Positions 14,810 to 23,224 of a stretch of DNA of 23,224 bases are shown piece after piece (position 1 is the first letter of the stretch; every line of letters begins with the position of its first letter). This DNA comes from Kiritimatiellia bacterium. Its GTDB lineage: Bacteria > Verrucomicrobiota > Kiritimatiellia > RFP12 > UBA1067. The position numbers and the translations under genes were made by a program. Location of the stretch: assembly GCA_017547265.1 (NCBI GenBank), contig JAFYQC010000020.1:1-23224 (forward strand), read 5' to 3'. Under the pieces are notes generated by a model. The model worked only from the letters and a program-made list of their open reading frames with translations. It did not search any database and had not been told where the DNA came from.

Positions 14810-16030
14810 ATGGCTGAAAAAGAATCAACGCTCGGTAGCATAATAGGGACTATAGTCCTCGCGGCGGTATGCGTCGCGGGCGGCTGGATCGGGAAGGACA
14901 TGTGGCCGAAGTCGGCAGGCAACGATGCGGCAGCCAAGGCGGCCGCGGCCGCTGCAGCCGCCGCGGCACAGCTGACCGTCGCCGTAACGAACGCCGAGAT
15001 GCGCGCCTACAATCTTCCCGAGAGGTTCGTCGCCCACGCCGAGGCGGTGCAGGAGGTCGACCTTCTGCCGCAGATCGACGGCTACGTGAAGGAAATCAAG
15101 TTCAAGGAAGGTGACGTCGTCAAGGCGGGACAGCTTCTCTACGTGATTGACGACGAGCGCTACCAGGCCGTTGCCAACCAGCGCAAGGCCGACCTCGCCG
15201 CCGCCGAGGCCGAAGCCCGCCGTGCCGAGCGCTACTACGAGCGTATGCAGAAGGCCGACGAGCGCGGCATTACGCAGCTCGAGCGCGACAACGCCGAGGC
15301 CGCGTCGGAGAAGGCGAAGGCAGCCGTCATGCAGGCGAAGGCGAACCTCGTCGTCGCTGAATACGACCTCAAGAAGACGACGGTCGTCGCGCCGATCGCG
15401 GGACAGATCGGCAAGTCGTCGGCGCACGTTGGTGACTATGTGTCGTCCTCGAAGGGCGCACTTGCTAAGATTGTCCAGATCGATCCGATCCGCGTGAGCT
15501 TCCCGCTGACCGACCGCGCCTACATCGCGTGGCGCCAGTCCCAGAGGAAGGGCACCGACCTTGCGTTCCGCATGCGCCTCATCCTCCCCGACGGCAGCGA
15601 ATACGACCAGGAGGGCAAGTGGGATTTCGACGACAACCAGATGTCTCGCGAGACGGCGTCGATCATGATGCGTCTCTCGTTCCCCAACCCCGAGCGCCTT
15701 CTCATCCCCAACAGCTATGTGACGCTTCTGACCGACTACGAGACGCCTCCAAAGTATCCGTCCGTTCCCCAGCAGTGCCTTATCGACCTCCCTGGCGGCA
15801 ACAGGGGCGTCTGGATTGTCAAGGACGACATGACCGTTGAGCAGCGGCCTGTCGAGGTGAAGGAGGCGTTCGAGGGATGGTCGCCGGTTGTGAGCGGCCT
15901 TGAGGCGGGTGAGCGCGTCGTCCTTTCGGGAACAGCGAAGCCGCTCGGCCCCGGTGTAAAGGTCACGGTCGTCGAGCCGACCTCGAACGACGACATCAAC
16001 CCCAACCACAAGGCGCCGATCCAGGAGTAA
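14810..16030 (+). CDS. RND periplasmic adaptor (membrane fusion protein), pump 2
   Basis: A 406-residue adaptor. Unlike the pump 1 adaptor, it begins with an uncleaved-looking inner-membrane anchor (about 8-28, LGSIIGTIVLAAVCVAGGW). An Ala-rich linker at about 39-53, containing ten Ala in a row, follows. Then come a lipoyl half (VDLLPQIDGYVKEIKFKEGD), a long Ala/Glu/Arg-rich helical hairpin (about 120-185), the second lipoyl half (TTVVAPIAGQIGKSSAHVGD) and a beta-barrel (VQIDPIRVSFPL). It bridges pump 2 and the outer-membrane channel. ATG 14810 has AAGGAG at 14797-14802. The stop is three bases from the pump 2 start. Confidence 0.92.
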   Translation: MAEKESTLGSIIGTIVLAAVCVAGGWIGKDMWPKSAGNDAAAKAAAAAAAAAAQLTVAVTNAEMRAYNLPERFVAHAEAVQEVDLLPQIDGYVKEIKFKEGDVVKAGQLLYVIDDERYQAVANQRKADLAAAEAEARRAERYYERMQKADERGITQLERDNAEAASEKAKAAVMQAKANLVVAEYDLKKTTVVAPIAGQIGKSSAHVGDYVSSSKGALAKIVQIDPIRVSFPLTDRAYIAWRQSQRKGTDLAFRMRLILPDGSEYDQEGKWDFDDNQMSRETASIMMRLSFPNPERLLIPNSYVTLLTDYETPPKYPSVPQQCLIDLPGGNRGVWIVKDDMTVEQRPVEVKEAFEGWSPVVSGLEAGERVVLSGTAKPLGPGVKVTVVEPTSNDDINPNHKAPIQE

Positions 16031-16033
16031 GAG

Positions 16034-19000
16034 ATGAAGTTGTCACTTAGACCGGCGATTGAGGCTCTCAAGCCGTTTTCGCGGACGTTCGTCGAGAGAC
16101 CGCGCTTCGCGATGGTCATCGCGATCGTCCTCTCCATGGCCGGCGGCATGGCCATCTTCAAGCTGCCGGTATCGCAGTATCCGCGCATCACGCCACCGTC
16201 CATCCAGGTGAACTACACCTACCCCGGCGCAAACGCGAAGGAAGTCTTGAACACCGTCGCGATGCCGATCGAGGACGAGGTGAACGGCGTAGACGACATG
16301 CTCTACATGACGGGGCAGTGCGGCGACGATGGCACTTATTCGCTTACCGTGACGTTCGAGGTCGAATCTGACCGCGACATGGACATGGTGAAGGTGCAGA
16401 ACCGCGTGGCGCAGGCCGAGGCGAAGCTCCCGAGCGAAGTGAAGCAGCTCGGCGGCCGAATCCGTGCGCAGTCCGAGGACATGCTCGGCTTCATCGCGGT
16501 CCAGTCCCCGAAGGGCACGATGTCCCGCCTCCAGATTTCAGACTACATCTACGCGAACATTCAGCCGGTCTTGCTGCGTGTTCCGGGCGTTGGCGATGCA
16601 CCTGTCTACGGCCCGAAGCTCTCGATGCGCGTATGGCTCGACCCCGCGCGCATGGCCGCGCAGGGCATGAACACAGAGGAAGTGATAGCCGCCGTCTCGA
16701 AGCAGAACGTGCAGGCCTCGCTTGGCGCGGTTGGTGCGGCGCCGAAGGGTGACCACGCGGCGCAGACGCTTTCGCTTCTCGCAAAGGGTCGTCTTATGTC
16801 GCCGAAGGAGTTCGACGAGATCGTTGTTCGCCGCGACGCGAACGGCGGCGTAGTGCGGCTAAAGGATATCGCGCGCACCGAGATAGGCGAGCAGAACTAC
16901 ATGTTCACCGGCCAGCTCAACGGCGGCAACGCCGTCTCGATCGCACTCCAGCAGAAGCCGGGCTCGAACGCAATCGCCACGATGAAGGAGATAAGAGAGG
17001 CGATGGCGAAGCTCAAGGAGTCGTTCCCGGAAGACCTCGATTGGGTCATCCCATACGATGCGACGGAATACGTGTCGAGCTGCGTGAGGGAAATCGTGCT
17101 AACGCTCGGCATAACATTCCTGCTCGTCGTAATCGTCTGCTACCTCTTCCTCCAGGACTGGCGCGCTACCTTGATCCCGTGCCTGACGATTCCGGTGTCG
17201 CTTTCGTCGACCTTCATCCTGATGGCGGTGCTCGGCTACTCGATCAACATCCTGACCCTGTTCGGCCTCGTCCTTGCAATCGGCGTCGTGGTTGACGACT
17301 GCATCGTCGTCGTGGAGCGTGTCCAGTTCCTTATCGAGACTCGCGGACTCAACTCGAAGGAGGCGGCGATCCAGGCGATGAGCGACGTGACGAGCGCGGT
17401 CATCGCGACGACTCTCGTCCTTCTCGGCATCTTCGTTCCCGTCGGCTTTATGTCGGGCATCACTGGCCGCATCTACCAGCAGTTCTCTGTGACGCTTTCG
17501 GCGGCCGTGTGCTTTTCGACTTTGTGCGCGCTCACGCTCGCGCCTGCGCTATGCTCGCTCCTTCTCCACGAGTCGCGTCCCTACAAGCACGGGCCTTTTG
17601 CGTGGTTCAACTGGGCGATCAACACGTTCAAGGGCTTCTTCGTCAGGCTTGCGAAGTGGCTGTCGCACAGGATCTTCCTCGTGCTTGCGCTCCTTCTCCT
17701 CGTCATTCTCATTACGCTCCAGATGTTCCGCTCGACGCAGACGGCGTTCCTCCCCGACGAGGACCAGCGCGTCGTATTCATCTCGATGGACATGCCAGAG
17801 GGCGCTACGCGCGACCGCACGCGTGACGTGACGCTCCGCGCCGTTCAGCTCTTGCTCGGGATGGAGGAGGTGAACAGCGTCCTCACGATTACCGGCTTCT
17901 CGATGATGGGTGGCCGCGGCGAGAACCAGTCGGTCGTTGTCGCGGACCTCAAGGACTGGAGCGTTCGCAAGCGCCCCGACCAGTCGGCAGCTGCGATGGT
18001 CCAGCGCATCCAGACGAAGCTTGCTGAGATTCCAGAGCCTAACTGGAAGGTGTTCATGCCGCCGGCAATTCCTGGCGTTGGCCTTGCGAACGGCATTACG
18101 GTCAACATTCAGGACAAGGGCAGCGCAGATCCGATGCGCATGGACGAGGTCAAGAATCAGGTGCTTGCCGTTCTTAACGACAAGACGAAGTTCCCCAACG
18201 TAATGATGGCGTTCTCGGGCTACAACGCCGTGACGCCGCACCTCAGGTTTAACCTCGACCGCACGAAGGCGGAGATGTTCAAGGTTCCCGTTGCGACAGT
18301 CTACTCGACTCTCCAGAACTACCTCGGCTCGCGCTACGTCAACGATGTCAACCTCGGCACGCAGGTGAACCGCGTGACGGTGCAGGCCGACTGGGAAGGC
18401 CGTGCGACGCCCGAGGCGGTTAGTCGTCTCTACGTGCGCGGCGAAAACGGCGCGATGGTTCAGATCGGCTCGCTTGGCGACATCACGCGCGAGCTTGGGC
18501 CGCGCACGGTCTACACGCGCGACAAGTACGTGACGTGCTCGATCACGGTCATGCCGATGCCCGGCGCCGCGACCGGCAAGATCATGGCCGACATGCGCAA
18601 GATGTTCAAGGAGGTCCTGCCGTCCGACTACGGCTACGACTGGGCGGCGCTTTCGTTCCAGGAGGCGCGCAACGAAGGAGGCGCGGCGCCGCTCATCCTT
18701 CTCGCGGTGCTCTTCGGCTACCTCTTCCTTGTCGCGCAGTACGAGTCGTGGACGATTCCGCTTCCCGTGATGCTCTCGATCTTCGTCGCCGTCCTTGGTG
18801 CGCTTTTCGGCCTCAAGTGGTTTGGCATCCTGAGGACCGGCGCGCCATATCCGCTCTCGATATACGCGCAGCTCGGCCTCGTCCTTCTCGTTGGCCTCGC
18901 CTCGAAGAACGCGATCTTGATCGTCGAGTTCGCGAAGGACAAGCGCGAGAACGAGGGCTACTCCATCGCGGATGCCGCTGGTGCCGCAGCGGGCGAGCGT

Positions 19001-19267
19001 CTTAGGGCGCTTCTCATGACGGCCCTTACGACGCTTCTCGGCACTCTCCCGATGATGATCGCGACAGGCGCAGGCGCTGCGAGCCGCAACCACCTCGGCA
19101 CGACTGAGTTCTGGGGAATGTTCGCCTCGGTTGCGTTCGGCATCCTGCTTGTTCCCGGGCTTTACGCTCTCTTCCAGACTTGGCGCGAGAACGTCAAGCG
19201 CTTCTTCGCCTATCTCTCCGCAACGGCCCTGCGCCGTCGCCAGCTTAAATCAAGGAGTAACCAATGA
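16034..19267 (+). CDS. RND multidrug efflux transporter (HAE1/AcrB family), pump 2
   Basis: A 1077-residue inner-membrane proton antiporter, slightly longer than AcrB because of a basic C-terminal tail (about 25 residues, ending [11 protein letters not shown]). The family marks are clear: [20 protein letters not shown] near the start, [11 protein letters not shown] at about 194, [19 protein letters not shown] at 372-390, D421-D422 in [13 protein letters not shown] (TM4) and K958 in [15 protein letters not shown] (TM10). Substrates are exported through the adaptor and the outer-membrane channel encoded on either side. ATG 16034 follows AGGAG (16023-16027). Its TGA stop overlaps the channel ATG in ATGA, and the channel's AAGGAG lies inside the last codons, so translation is coupled. 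Specificity cannot be inferred. Confidence 0.94.
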   Translation: MKLSLRPAIEALKPFSRTFVERPRFAMVIAIVLSMAGGMAIFKLPVSQYPRITPPSIQVNYTYPGANAKEVLNTVAMPIEDEVNGVDDMLYMTGQCGDDGTYSLTVTFEVESDRDMDMVKVQNRVAQAEAKLPSEVKQLGGRIRAQSEDMLGFIAVQSPKGTMSRLQISDYIYANIQPVLLRVPGVGDAPVYGPKLSMRVWLDPARMAAQGMNTEEVIAAVSKQNVQASLGAVGAAPKGDHAAQTLSLLAKGRLMSPKEFDEIVVRRDANGGVVRLKDIARTEIGEQNYMFTGQLNGGNAVSIALQQKPGSNAIATMKEIREAMAKLKESFPEDLDWVIPYDATEYVSSCVREIVLTLGITFLLVVIVCYLFLQDWRATLIPCLTIPVSLSSTFILMAVLGYSINILTLFGLVLAIGVVVDDCIVVVERVQFLIETRGLNSKEAAIQAMSDVTSAVIATTLVLLGIFVPVGFMSGITGRIYQQFSVTLSAAVCFSTLCALTLAPALCSLLLHESRPYKHGPFAWFNWAINTFKGFFVRLAKWLSHRIFLVLALLLLVILITLQMFRSTQTAFLPDEDQRVVFISMDMPEGATRDRTRDVTLRAVQLLLGMEEVNSVLTITGFSMMGGRGENQSVVVADLKDWSVRKRPDQSAAAMVQRIQTKLAEIPEPNWKVFMPPAIPGVGLANGITVNIQDKGSADPMRMDEVKNQVLAVLNDKTKFPNVMMAFSGYNAVTPHLRFNLDRTKAEMFKVPVATVYSTLQNYLGSRYVNDVNLGTQVNRVTVQADWEGRATPEAVSRLYVRGENGAMVQIGSLGDITRELGPRTVYTRDKYVTCSITVMPMPGAATGKIMADMRKMFKEVLPSDYGYDWAALSFQEARNEGGAAPLILLAVLFGYLFLVAQYESWTIPLPVMLSIFVAVLGALFGLKWFGILRTGAPYPLSIYAQLGLVLLVGLASKNAILIVEFAKDKRENEGYSIADAAGAAAGERLRALLMTALTTLLGTLPMMIATGAGAASRNHLGTTEFWGMFASVAFGILLVPGLYALFQTWRENVKRFFAYLSATALRRRQLKSRSNQ

Positions 19268-20760
19268 AAAGACTGATTCCGTTTCTCGCGCTTGCCGCCG
19301 CCGGCTGCTACATGCTTCCTTCCGTCGGGCCAGACTACAAGAGCCCCGACATGGACGGACTTCCGGCATACGCGATGCCAGACGCCGGATACCCCACGAC
19401 GAACCGCACCGAAGTCGGCGAGTGGAAGCCGGCGGAGGGCGAGGACGACATTCGTACGCTCGTCACTACGAACGACATTTCATGCTGGTGGTGCCGTTTT
19501 GACGACGATGTCCTAACGAACCTGGTCGCGAGCGCCGTCTCGAGCAACCTGACCTACCGCATGGCGCAGCAGCGCCTGCAGGCGTCGGCCTGGATGCTCT
19601 TCGGCTCCTACGCCGCGTTCATGCCAAAGGCGACGTTCGGCGCGAGCGGCACAATGGGGCACCACGAGCGCTACACGTCGTCGCAATACTCGTCGTGGCT
19701 TGCGTCCGGCTCGAAGCGCAACTACTCCGATCTCTTTCGCGCCGGTTTCGACGCGTCGTGGGAAATCGACATTTTCGGCGGCAGCCGCCGCGCCACCGAG
19801 GCCGCGTGGTCTGAGATGGCAGCTTCTTATTGGACTCTCGAGGACGCCTGGGTCACGCTCACCGCCGAAGTCGGGCGCGAATACATCCAGCTCCGCACGA
19901 CCCAGCAGCGCATCGCGGTCGCGCGCACGAATCTCGTCCTCCAGACCGAGACGTACGACATCTTGAAGTCGCGCTTCGACTCTGGAATTGGCGACGAGCT
20001 CGCGGTCAACCAGTCGAAGTACGTCGTCGACCAGACGCTTGCGACAATTCCGCCGCTTCTCGCGGAGGAGGAGAGATTGCTCAACGCGATTGCCGTCCTC
20101 ACGGGCGACATTCCGGGAGCCCGCCACGACGAGCTTAAGGTCTGCCCCGACCGCGACTGGCTTCTCGCGCCCGAGAAGATCGCGGAGATTCCGCTCGACA
20201 TGATCCGCGCGCGTCCCGACGTGCGCGCCGCAGAGCGCAAGCTCGCCGCGCAGACGGCGAAGGTAGGCGTCGCGAAGTCGCTCTGGTTCCCGAAGCTCTA
20301 CATCAACGGCTATCTCGGGGTGGAGTCGGTCAAGGTTCACAAGTTCCTCGGAAAGGGCGACTTCTACGGATCCATCGGTCCTGCGATAAGCTGGCCGATT
20401 TTCCAGGGCGGCAGCATCTACGCGAACGTGAAGGCCGAGGAGTCGCGTATGGACGAGGCGTTTCTCGCATACGAGTCGTCCATCCAGGAGGCGTATCGCG
20501 AAGTGCGCAACGCCTACGCCGAGTATACGCAGCAGTACCACCGCTACCAGGCGCTGCAAGGCGCCGTGAAGGCGGCTCAGGATGCAGTCGCGATTTCGAA
20601 CGACCTTTACAAGAACGGCCTCAGGGACTTTACGGCGGTAATCGACGCGCAGCGCTCGCTCCTCGCTCTCGAGGAAGCGCTCGTGATTTCGCGCGGACAG
20701 ATCACCGTCAATCTGATTGCGCTCTACAAGGCGCTCGGCGGCGGCATCGTCGGCATCTAA
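19264..20760 (+). CDS. Outer-membrane efflux lipoprotein (NodT/OprM-like TolC family)
   Basis: A 498-residue channel protein with a lipoprotein signal [15 protein letters not shown] (lipid-anchored C15), then VGPDYKSPD, the usual start of NodT-family channels. Two OEP repeats follow (about 85-270 and 290-490) with long helices such as [17 protein letters not shown] and [40 protein letters not shown] (about 314-333) is the family hallmark, and the [15 protein letters not shown] segment begins the second repeat barrel strand. It trimerises into the exit duct for pump 2 and may also serve pump 1. A CWWC motif (74-77) is unusual for the conserved WW position. It is the last gene of the operon, followed by hairpins. 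Confidence 0.93.
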   Translation: MKRLIPFLALAAAGCYMLPSVGPDYKSPDMDGLPAYAMPDAGYPTTNRTEVGEWKPAEGEDDIRTLVTTNDISCWWCRFDDDVLTNLVASAVSSNLTYRMAQQRLQASAWMLFGSYAAFMPKATFGASGTMGHHERYTSSQYSSWLASGSKRNYSDLFRAGFDASWEIDIFGGSRRATEAAWSEMAASYWTLEDAWVTLTAEVGREYIQLRTTQQRIAVARTNLVLQTETYDILKSRFDSGIGDELAVNQSKYVVDQTLATIPPLLAEEERLLNAIAVLTGDIPGARHDELKVCPDRDWLLAPEKIAEIPLDMIRARPDVRAAERKLAAQTAKVGVAKSLWFPKLYINGYLGVESVKVHKFLGKGDFYGSIGPAISWPIFQGGSIYANVKAEESRMDEAFLAYESSIQEAYREVRNAYAEYTQQYHRYQALQGAVKAAQDAVAISNDLYKNGLRDFTAVIDAQRSLLALEEALVISRGQITVNLIALYKALGGGIVGI

Positions 20761-20761
20761 G

Positions 20762-20786
20762 GCATTGTTCGGCGGCGGCCGAATGC
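20762..20786 (+). terminator. GC hairpin directly after the channel gene
   Basis: TTCGGC (20768-20773) and GCCGAA (20778-20783) form a perfect 6-bp stem with a GGCG loop, extended by GCA/TGC across a 3-base bulge. No T-tract follows, so it may protect the mRNA 3' end or pause polymerase rather than terminate alone. Confidence 0.4.
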
Positions 20787-20879
20787 TCCTCCTCGCGGAC
20801 CCTCGGCGAATACGCCGTATCCGCTCGCTCGGACATTCGCTCCACCGCCTCACTTTCTACTGCGCCAACCGCGGCAAAC

Positions 20880-20914
20880 AGGGTTTTGTGGGGACCGTAA
20901 AACCCTTGATTTTT
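20880..20914 (+). terminator. Intrinsic terminator of the efflux operon
   Basis: AGGGTTTT (20880-20887) and AAAACCCT (20899-20906) pair perfectly around an 11-base loop and are followed by TGATTTTT. This is a convincing rho-independent terminator about 120 bases after the channel gene. The rest of 20787-20996 shows no gene I can support. Confidence 0.7.
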
Positions 20915-20996
20915 CAGCGTTCTATGGGGGCCGTCCGTTGACGAGCTGTGCAAGCAGTACGGGGCGGACGGATGGTGCATACCCCTGCTCAATTCC

Positions 20997-21058
20997 GAAA
21001 ATCAATCAGTCAAATTCCCGAAAATCAATCAGTCAAAGTTCGGAAAATCTATCAGTCA
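20997..21058 (+). repeat. Three direct repeats (GAAAATC-A/T-ATCAGTCA) with 23-bp period upstream of the ATPase promoter
   Basis: GAAAATCAATCAGTCA occurs at 20997-21012 and 21020-21035, and GAAAATCTATCAGTCA at 21043-21058; spacing is exactly 23 bp each time. The flanks are similar too (TTCCG, TTCCCG, TTCGG). The last copy ends two bases before the -35 box at 21061. They look like a bank of protein-binding sites controlling the next gene, or a transposition/recombination end. No known family is recognised. Confidence 0.8.
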
Positions 21059-21060
21059 GG

Positions 21061-21090
21061 TTGACAGTCTCAGAGTCAAAATGCTATAAT
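21061..21090 (+). promoter_or_regulatory. Consensus promoter of the DUF4143-type ATPase gene
   Basis: TTGACA (21061-21066) and TATAAT (21085-21090), both exact consensus, are 18 bases apart. The start of transcription should be near 21097, giving a leader of about 18 bases before ATG 21115 and no recognisable ribosome site. The direct repeats immediately upstream suggest activator or repressor control. Confidence 0.85.
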
Positions 21091-21114
21091 GCGCGCATAA
21101 ACTGATGAAAAATC

Positions 21115-22383
21115 ATGGATAAAAGCAAGTATAGACAAAGGCTGATAGATCCAAAGATAGATTTCTATCTTTCCACCTTCGGTGCTGTTTGCATTGAGGG
21201 TCCCAAATGGTGCGGCAAGACATGGACGAGTACCATGCATGCTAAAAGTGCGTTCATGCTAGCCGATCCTGAGGACAACTTTGCGAACCGCGAACTTGCC
21301 AAGATGGATGTTTCCAAGGCGCTTGTCGGTGAGTCACCCCATCTTATCGACGAATGGCAGGAAGTCGTATCTATATGGGATGCAGTCCGCTATTCCGTTG
21401 ACCAGTCCGCAGAATCGGGGCGCTATATTCTTACTGGCTCGTCAACTCCTCCGCAAAAGGGTGTCGTTCATTCAGGAACAGGCAGGATTGCAAGTCTGGC
21501 CATGCATCCTATGAGCTTGTTCGAGAGGGGCGAGTCGTCAGGGGTGGTCTCGCTATCCGATGTCTGCGCGGGAAATGACATCGGGGTACAGATGACTAAA
21601 AGCCCTTCGCTTGAGGAACTGGTTGCTTTTGTCGTTGGCGGGGGATGGCCTGGGTCAATAGGCAAGACGCCGCGTCAGGCTGTCGCTATTCCACGAGAAT
21701 ACGTGGAGAATGTCATCAAAGTCGATATGAGCAAGTTGGACGGCATAGAACGCGATCAGACGAAGGTTCGCAAATGCCTGCGCTCGCTTGCCCGCAACGA
21801 ATCGACGACGGCCGCGCTGGCCACCATCCGCGACGACATCGAGGAAGCCGATGCCGTGTCGCTCAGCGTGAATACCGTTGGCGGATACCTTGATGCATTC
21901 AAGAGGATATACCTTACAAACGACATTGAGCCGTTTTCCACCTTCTTACGCTCTCCTGCGAGGATAAAGCAGTCGCCCAAGCGGCATTTCTGCGATCCGT
22001 CGATAGCTGCGGCTCTTCTAGGGGCGTCGGAGAAGATGCTCCTAAGGGATTTGCGGACATTTGGTTTTCTTTTCGAGTCGCTTGCGATACGCGACCTTCA
22101 GATATATGCGGAATCCATTGACGCGAAGCTTTACCATTATCAAGACTACGACGGCAGGGAAATCGACGCGGTCATCCAGTTTGACGACGGCCAGTGGAGC
22201 GCGTTTGAAATCAAGCTTAACCCCGGTGATGTTGATGATGCCGCAGCCAACTTGAAAAAGGTTGCATCCATTTTCAAGCATAACCCGCCAACGTCGCTTT
22301 CCGTCGTTGTTGGAAAATCGGGTATTGCGCACAGACGCGAGGACGGCGTCTATGTCCTGCCGATAACTTCCCTGTGCCCATGA
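21115..22383 (+). CDS. AAA_14/DUF4143-type ATPase with PD-(D/E)XK-like C-terminal motif
   Basis: A 422-residue protein. The N-terminal P-loop ATPase has Walker A GPKWCGKT (29-36; the common form is GPRRVGKT), Walker B HLIDEWQEV (D79, E80) and a sensor strand YILTGSS (104-110). GRIASLAMHPMSLFERGE then matches the 'R...l.l.Pls..E' segment of this family. The C-terminal DUF4143 part contains GREIDAVI (D351) and AFEIK (E365, K367), spaced as in PD-(D/E)XK nucleases. Members are widespread, often in multiple copies, and lack a firmly known role. Base composition looks more AT-rich than the neighbouring pump genes, and the gene stands alone under its own promoter, so horizontal transfer is likely. 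ATG 21115 fits the family start (about 20 residues before the P-loop). Confidence 0.88.
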   Translation: MDKSKYRQRLIDPKIDFYLSTFGAVCIEGPKWCGKTWTSTMHAKSAFMLADPEDNFANRELAKMDVSKALVGESPHLIDEWQEVVSIWDAVRYSVDQSAESGRYILTGSSTPPQKGVVHSGTGRIASLAMHPMSLFERGESSGVVSLSDVCAGNDIGVQMTKSPSLEELVAFVVGGGWPGSIGKTPRQAVAIPREYVENVIKVDMSKLDGIERDQTKVRKCLRSLARNESTTAALATIRDDIEEADAVSLSVNTVGGYLDAFKRIYLTNDIEPFSTFLRSPARIKQSPKRHFCDPSIAAALLGASEKMLLRDLRTFGFLFESLAIRDLQIYAESIDAKLYHYQDYDGREIDAVIQFDDGQWSAFEIKLNPGDVDDAAANLKKVASIFKHNPPTSLSVVVGKSGIAHRREDGVYVLPITSLCP

Positions 22384-22421
22384 CGGCTGCCGAGCGTTCG
22401 ATAGACACCATCATCTATACG

Positions 22422-22544
22422 CTGATGCCCGCATTGCCGGAGAACCGCGAACCAATCGGGTTTCGGGCGTGACCGATAGAGGCGGGGCGGGGGATGGCTG
22501 TAGCGTGTAGTGCTGCCTGATGCCGTCGTTGCCGGAGAAGCGCG
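22422..22544. repeat. Imperfect 28-bp direct repeat in the gap after the ATPase gene
   Basis: Bases 22422-22449 and 22517-22544 match at 24 of 28 positions; both begin CTGATGCC and contain TTGCCGGAGAA followed by CGCG after one base. They are 95 bp apart in a 224-bp gap with no gene. They may be remnants of a dispersed repeat family; no known element is recognised. Confidence 0.6.
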
Positions 22545-22594
22545 GGGCGGGAGGGTTCGCTGGTGAATGGCGATTGCCTGATGGGGAAATATGA

Positions 22595-22600
22595 TATAAT
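22595..22600 (+). promoter_or_regulatory. -10 box of the YhhN-like gene, probably leaderless
   Basis: TATAAT at 22595-22600 lies seven bases before the ATG at 22608, so transcription should start at or next to the start codon. The -35 region is weak (TTGCCT at 22574-22579, spacing 15). Confidence 0.5.
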
Positions 22601-22607
22601 TCCGCTC

Positions 22608-23224
22608 ATGAACACGCGCAGACGTTGGTGGATGGTCTTTGGCTTCGCGGCGGCTTTTGCCGGCGACTGGATGCTGGCGGTGAGATGTTCGCCGACGGGC
22701 TCGCCAGGATTTCTCGCTGGCGTCGGATGCTTTGCGCTCGCACATGTCCTCTGGATGGTCGCGCAGCTGCGGGAGACACGTTCCAACTGGCGCGCGCTTG
22801 TCGCGTTGGGATTGCCCGTAGTCGCGTTTGCCTCCGTCCGGCTCGCGCCCGTATTGCCTTCTACGGTAGCGGCGGTCGTCGTCGCCTATTCCGCCGTCAG
22901 CGCGGTATCCCTCTCCGTCGCCTTTGGCGGAGGCCGCATGTTCTACTTGTCAGGAATATCGCTTCTTGTCTTGTCGGACATCGCAATTGGCGCACGTATG
23001 CTGCATGTCCCCGGGGCGAACCTCATAGTAGGACCTACATATGTTCTTGCAGAGGTTCTTCTCCTCGTTTCCTGTTTTCTCCGCAACGAGCCATGCATGG
23101 TGTTCTCGCGTAACCGTTCGTTTTCGGCAACCGCGTTTCTTGGCGCGGCGGCTGCGCTCTCGTTTGTCCTCGCAATGCACACCTTCCCCGGTGGTTACAA
23201 TCCCCTTATCCGGATGCTGAGCGC
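22608..23224 (+). CDS. YhhN/TMEM86-like integral membrane protein (lysoplasmalogenase family), 3' end outside window
   Basis: An open frame from ATG 22608 runs to the window edge (205 codons, no stop). The protein begins MNTRRRWWMVFGFAAAFAGD and has about seven or eight hydrophobic helices. Family-like marks are AGDWMLA near residue 20, GFLAGVGCFALAHVLWM at about 34-50, MFYLSGISLLVLSDIAIGAR near 110-130 and YVLAEVLLLVSC near 145. YhhN proteins are usually 200-230 residues, so only a few residues are probably missing. Some members hydrolyse the vinyl-ether bond of lysoplasmalogens; whether this one does is unknown. No SD site is seen, and the TATAAT box just upstream suggests leaderless translation. 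Confidence 0.7.
   Translation, partial: MNTRRRWWMVFGFAAAFAGDWMLAVRCSPTGSPGFLAGVGCFALAHVLWMVAQLRETRSNWRALVALGLPVVAFASVRLAPVLPSTVAAVVVAYSAVSAVSLSVAFGGGRMFYLSGISLLVLSDIAIGARMLHVPGANLIVGPTYVLAEVLLLVSCFLRNEPCMVFSRNRSFSATAFLGAAAALSFVLAMHTFPGGYNPLIRMLS

Noticed and set aside
17549..19093. Long minus-strand ORF (514 codons) opposite pump 2, and similar ones opposite the channel (19513-20853) and adaptor (14825-16009)
   Set aside because: Antisense shadows of GC-rich coding DNA; Arg/Leu/Val/His-rich without any domain, while the plus strand has clear families.
20997..21058. CRISPR array
   Set aside because: Only three short repeats with 7-bp gaps between cores, no spacers of usual length and no cas genes.
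20936..21093. Open plus frame running through the three direct repeats (VDELCKQYGADGWC...)
   Set aside because: No start codon with a ribosome site and no family; the repeats have a 23-bp, non-triplet period, so they are not coding repeats.
22625..23113. Plus-strand 162-codon ORF at the right end
   Set aside because: Arg-rich shadow in another frame of the YhhN-like gene, which has the membrane helices and family-like motifs.

Overview
The window looks like bacterial chromosome from the PVC superphylum (Kiritimatiellota, Lentisphaerota or Verrucomicrobiota-like). This is an inference from gene content: a DUF1080-type sugar-hydrolase tail, a heparinase-II/III-like lyase, a parallel beta-helix protein, tandem RND efflux pumps and GC-rich coding DNA with several weak Shine-Dalgarno (SD) sites. 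No rRNA or single-copy marker gene is present to settle the phylum.

Region 1 (1-154) is the 3' end of a plus-strand DUF1080-like gene. Region 2 (276-6446) is the right-hand part of an integrated mobile element, with all genes on the minus strand. Reading 5'->3' on that strand they are a tyrosine recombinase with an unusual insert in its catalytic domain, a Cys-rich/coiled-coil hypothetical protein, an excisionase-type helix-turn-helix (HTH) protein, a RepA-like ATPase and a primase-like protein. The element ends at 6446 in a 48-bp copy of the 3' part of a tRNA-Pro(UGG) gene, including its CCA. That is the footprint expected for integration into a tRNA 3' end, and it predicts an intact tRNA-Pro at the far left end, outside the window. 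The int / HTH / rep-primase layout resembles phage satellites or small integrative plasmids. No capsid, conjugation or relaxase gene is visible.

Region 3 (6475-14097) is a tightly packed plus-strand run: secreted heparinase-like lyase, secreted beta-helix protein, periplasmic adaptor and RND pump 1. The genes overlap or nearly touch, so polysaccharide-processing enzymes and an efflux pump are probably co-transcribed. Region 4 (14140-20914) is a second, complete tripartite efflux operon: TetR regulator, adaptor, RND pump 2 and an outer-membrane lipoprotein channel. It is driven by a consensus promoter (TTGACA-18-TATAAT) with a perfect 9-4-9 palindrome between the two boxes and ends in a stem-loop terminator. 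The TetR start codon is so close to the -10 box that the message is probably leaderless. Pump 1 has no channel of its own and may share the one in region 4.

Region 5 (20997-22383) is a probably transferred DUF4143-type AAA ATPase gene. Three 23-bp-spaced direct repeats abut its consensus promoter. Region 6 (22384-23224) holds an imperfect 28-bp direct repeat and a YhhN/TMEM86-like membrane protein cut by the window end.

The most noteworthy items are the tRNA-Pro attachment site with the HTH-inserted integrase, the repeat-rich segment upstream of the primase gene, the alternative hairpins in the leader of the HTH gene, the repeats upstream of the ATPase gene, and the lyase-efflux gene cluster.
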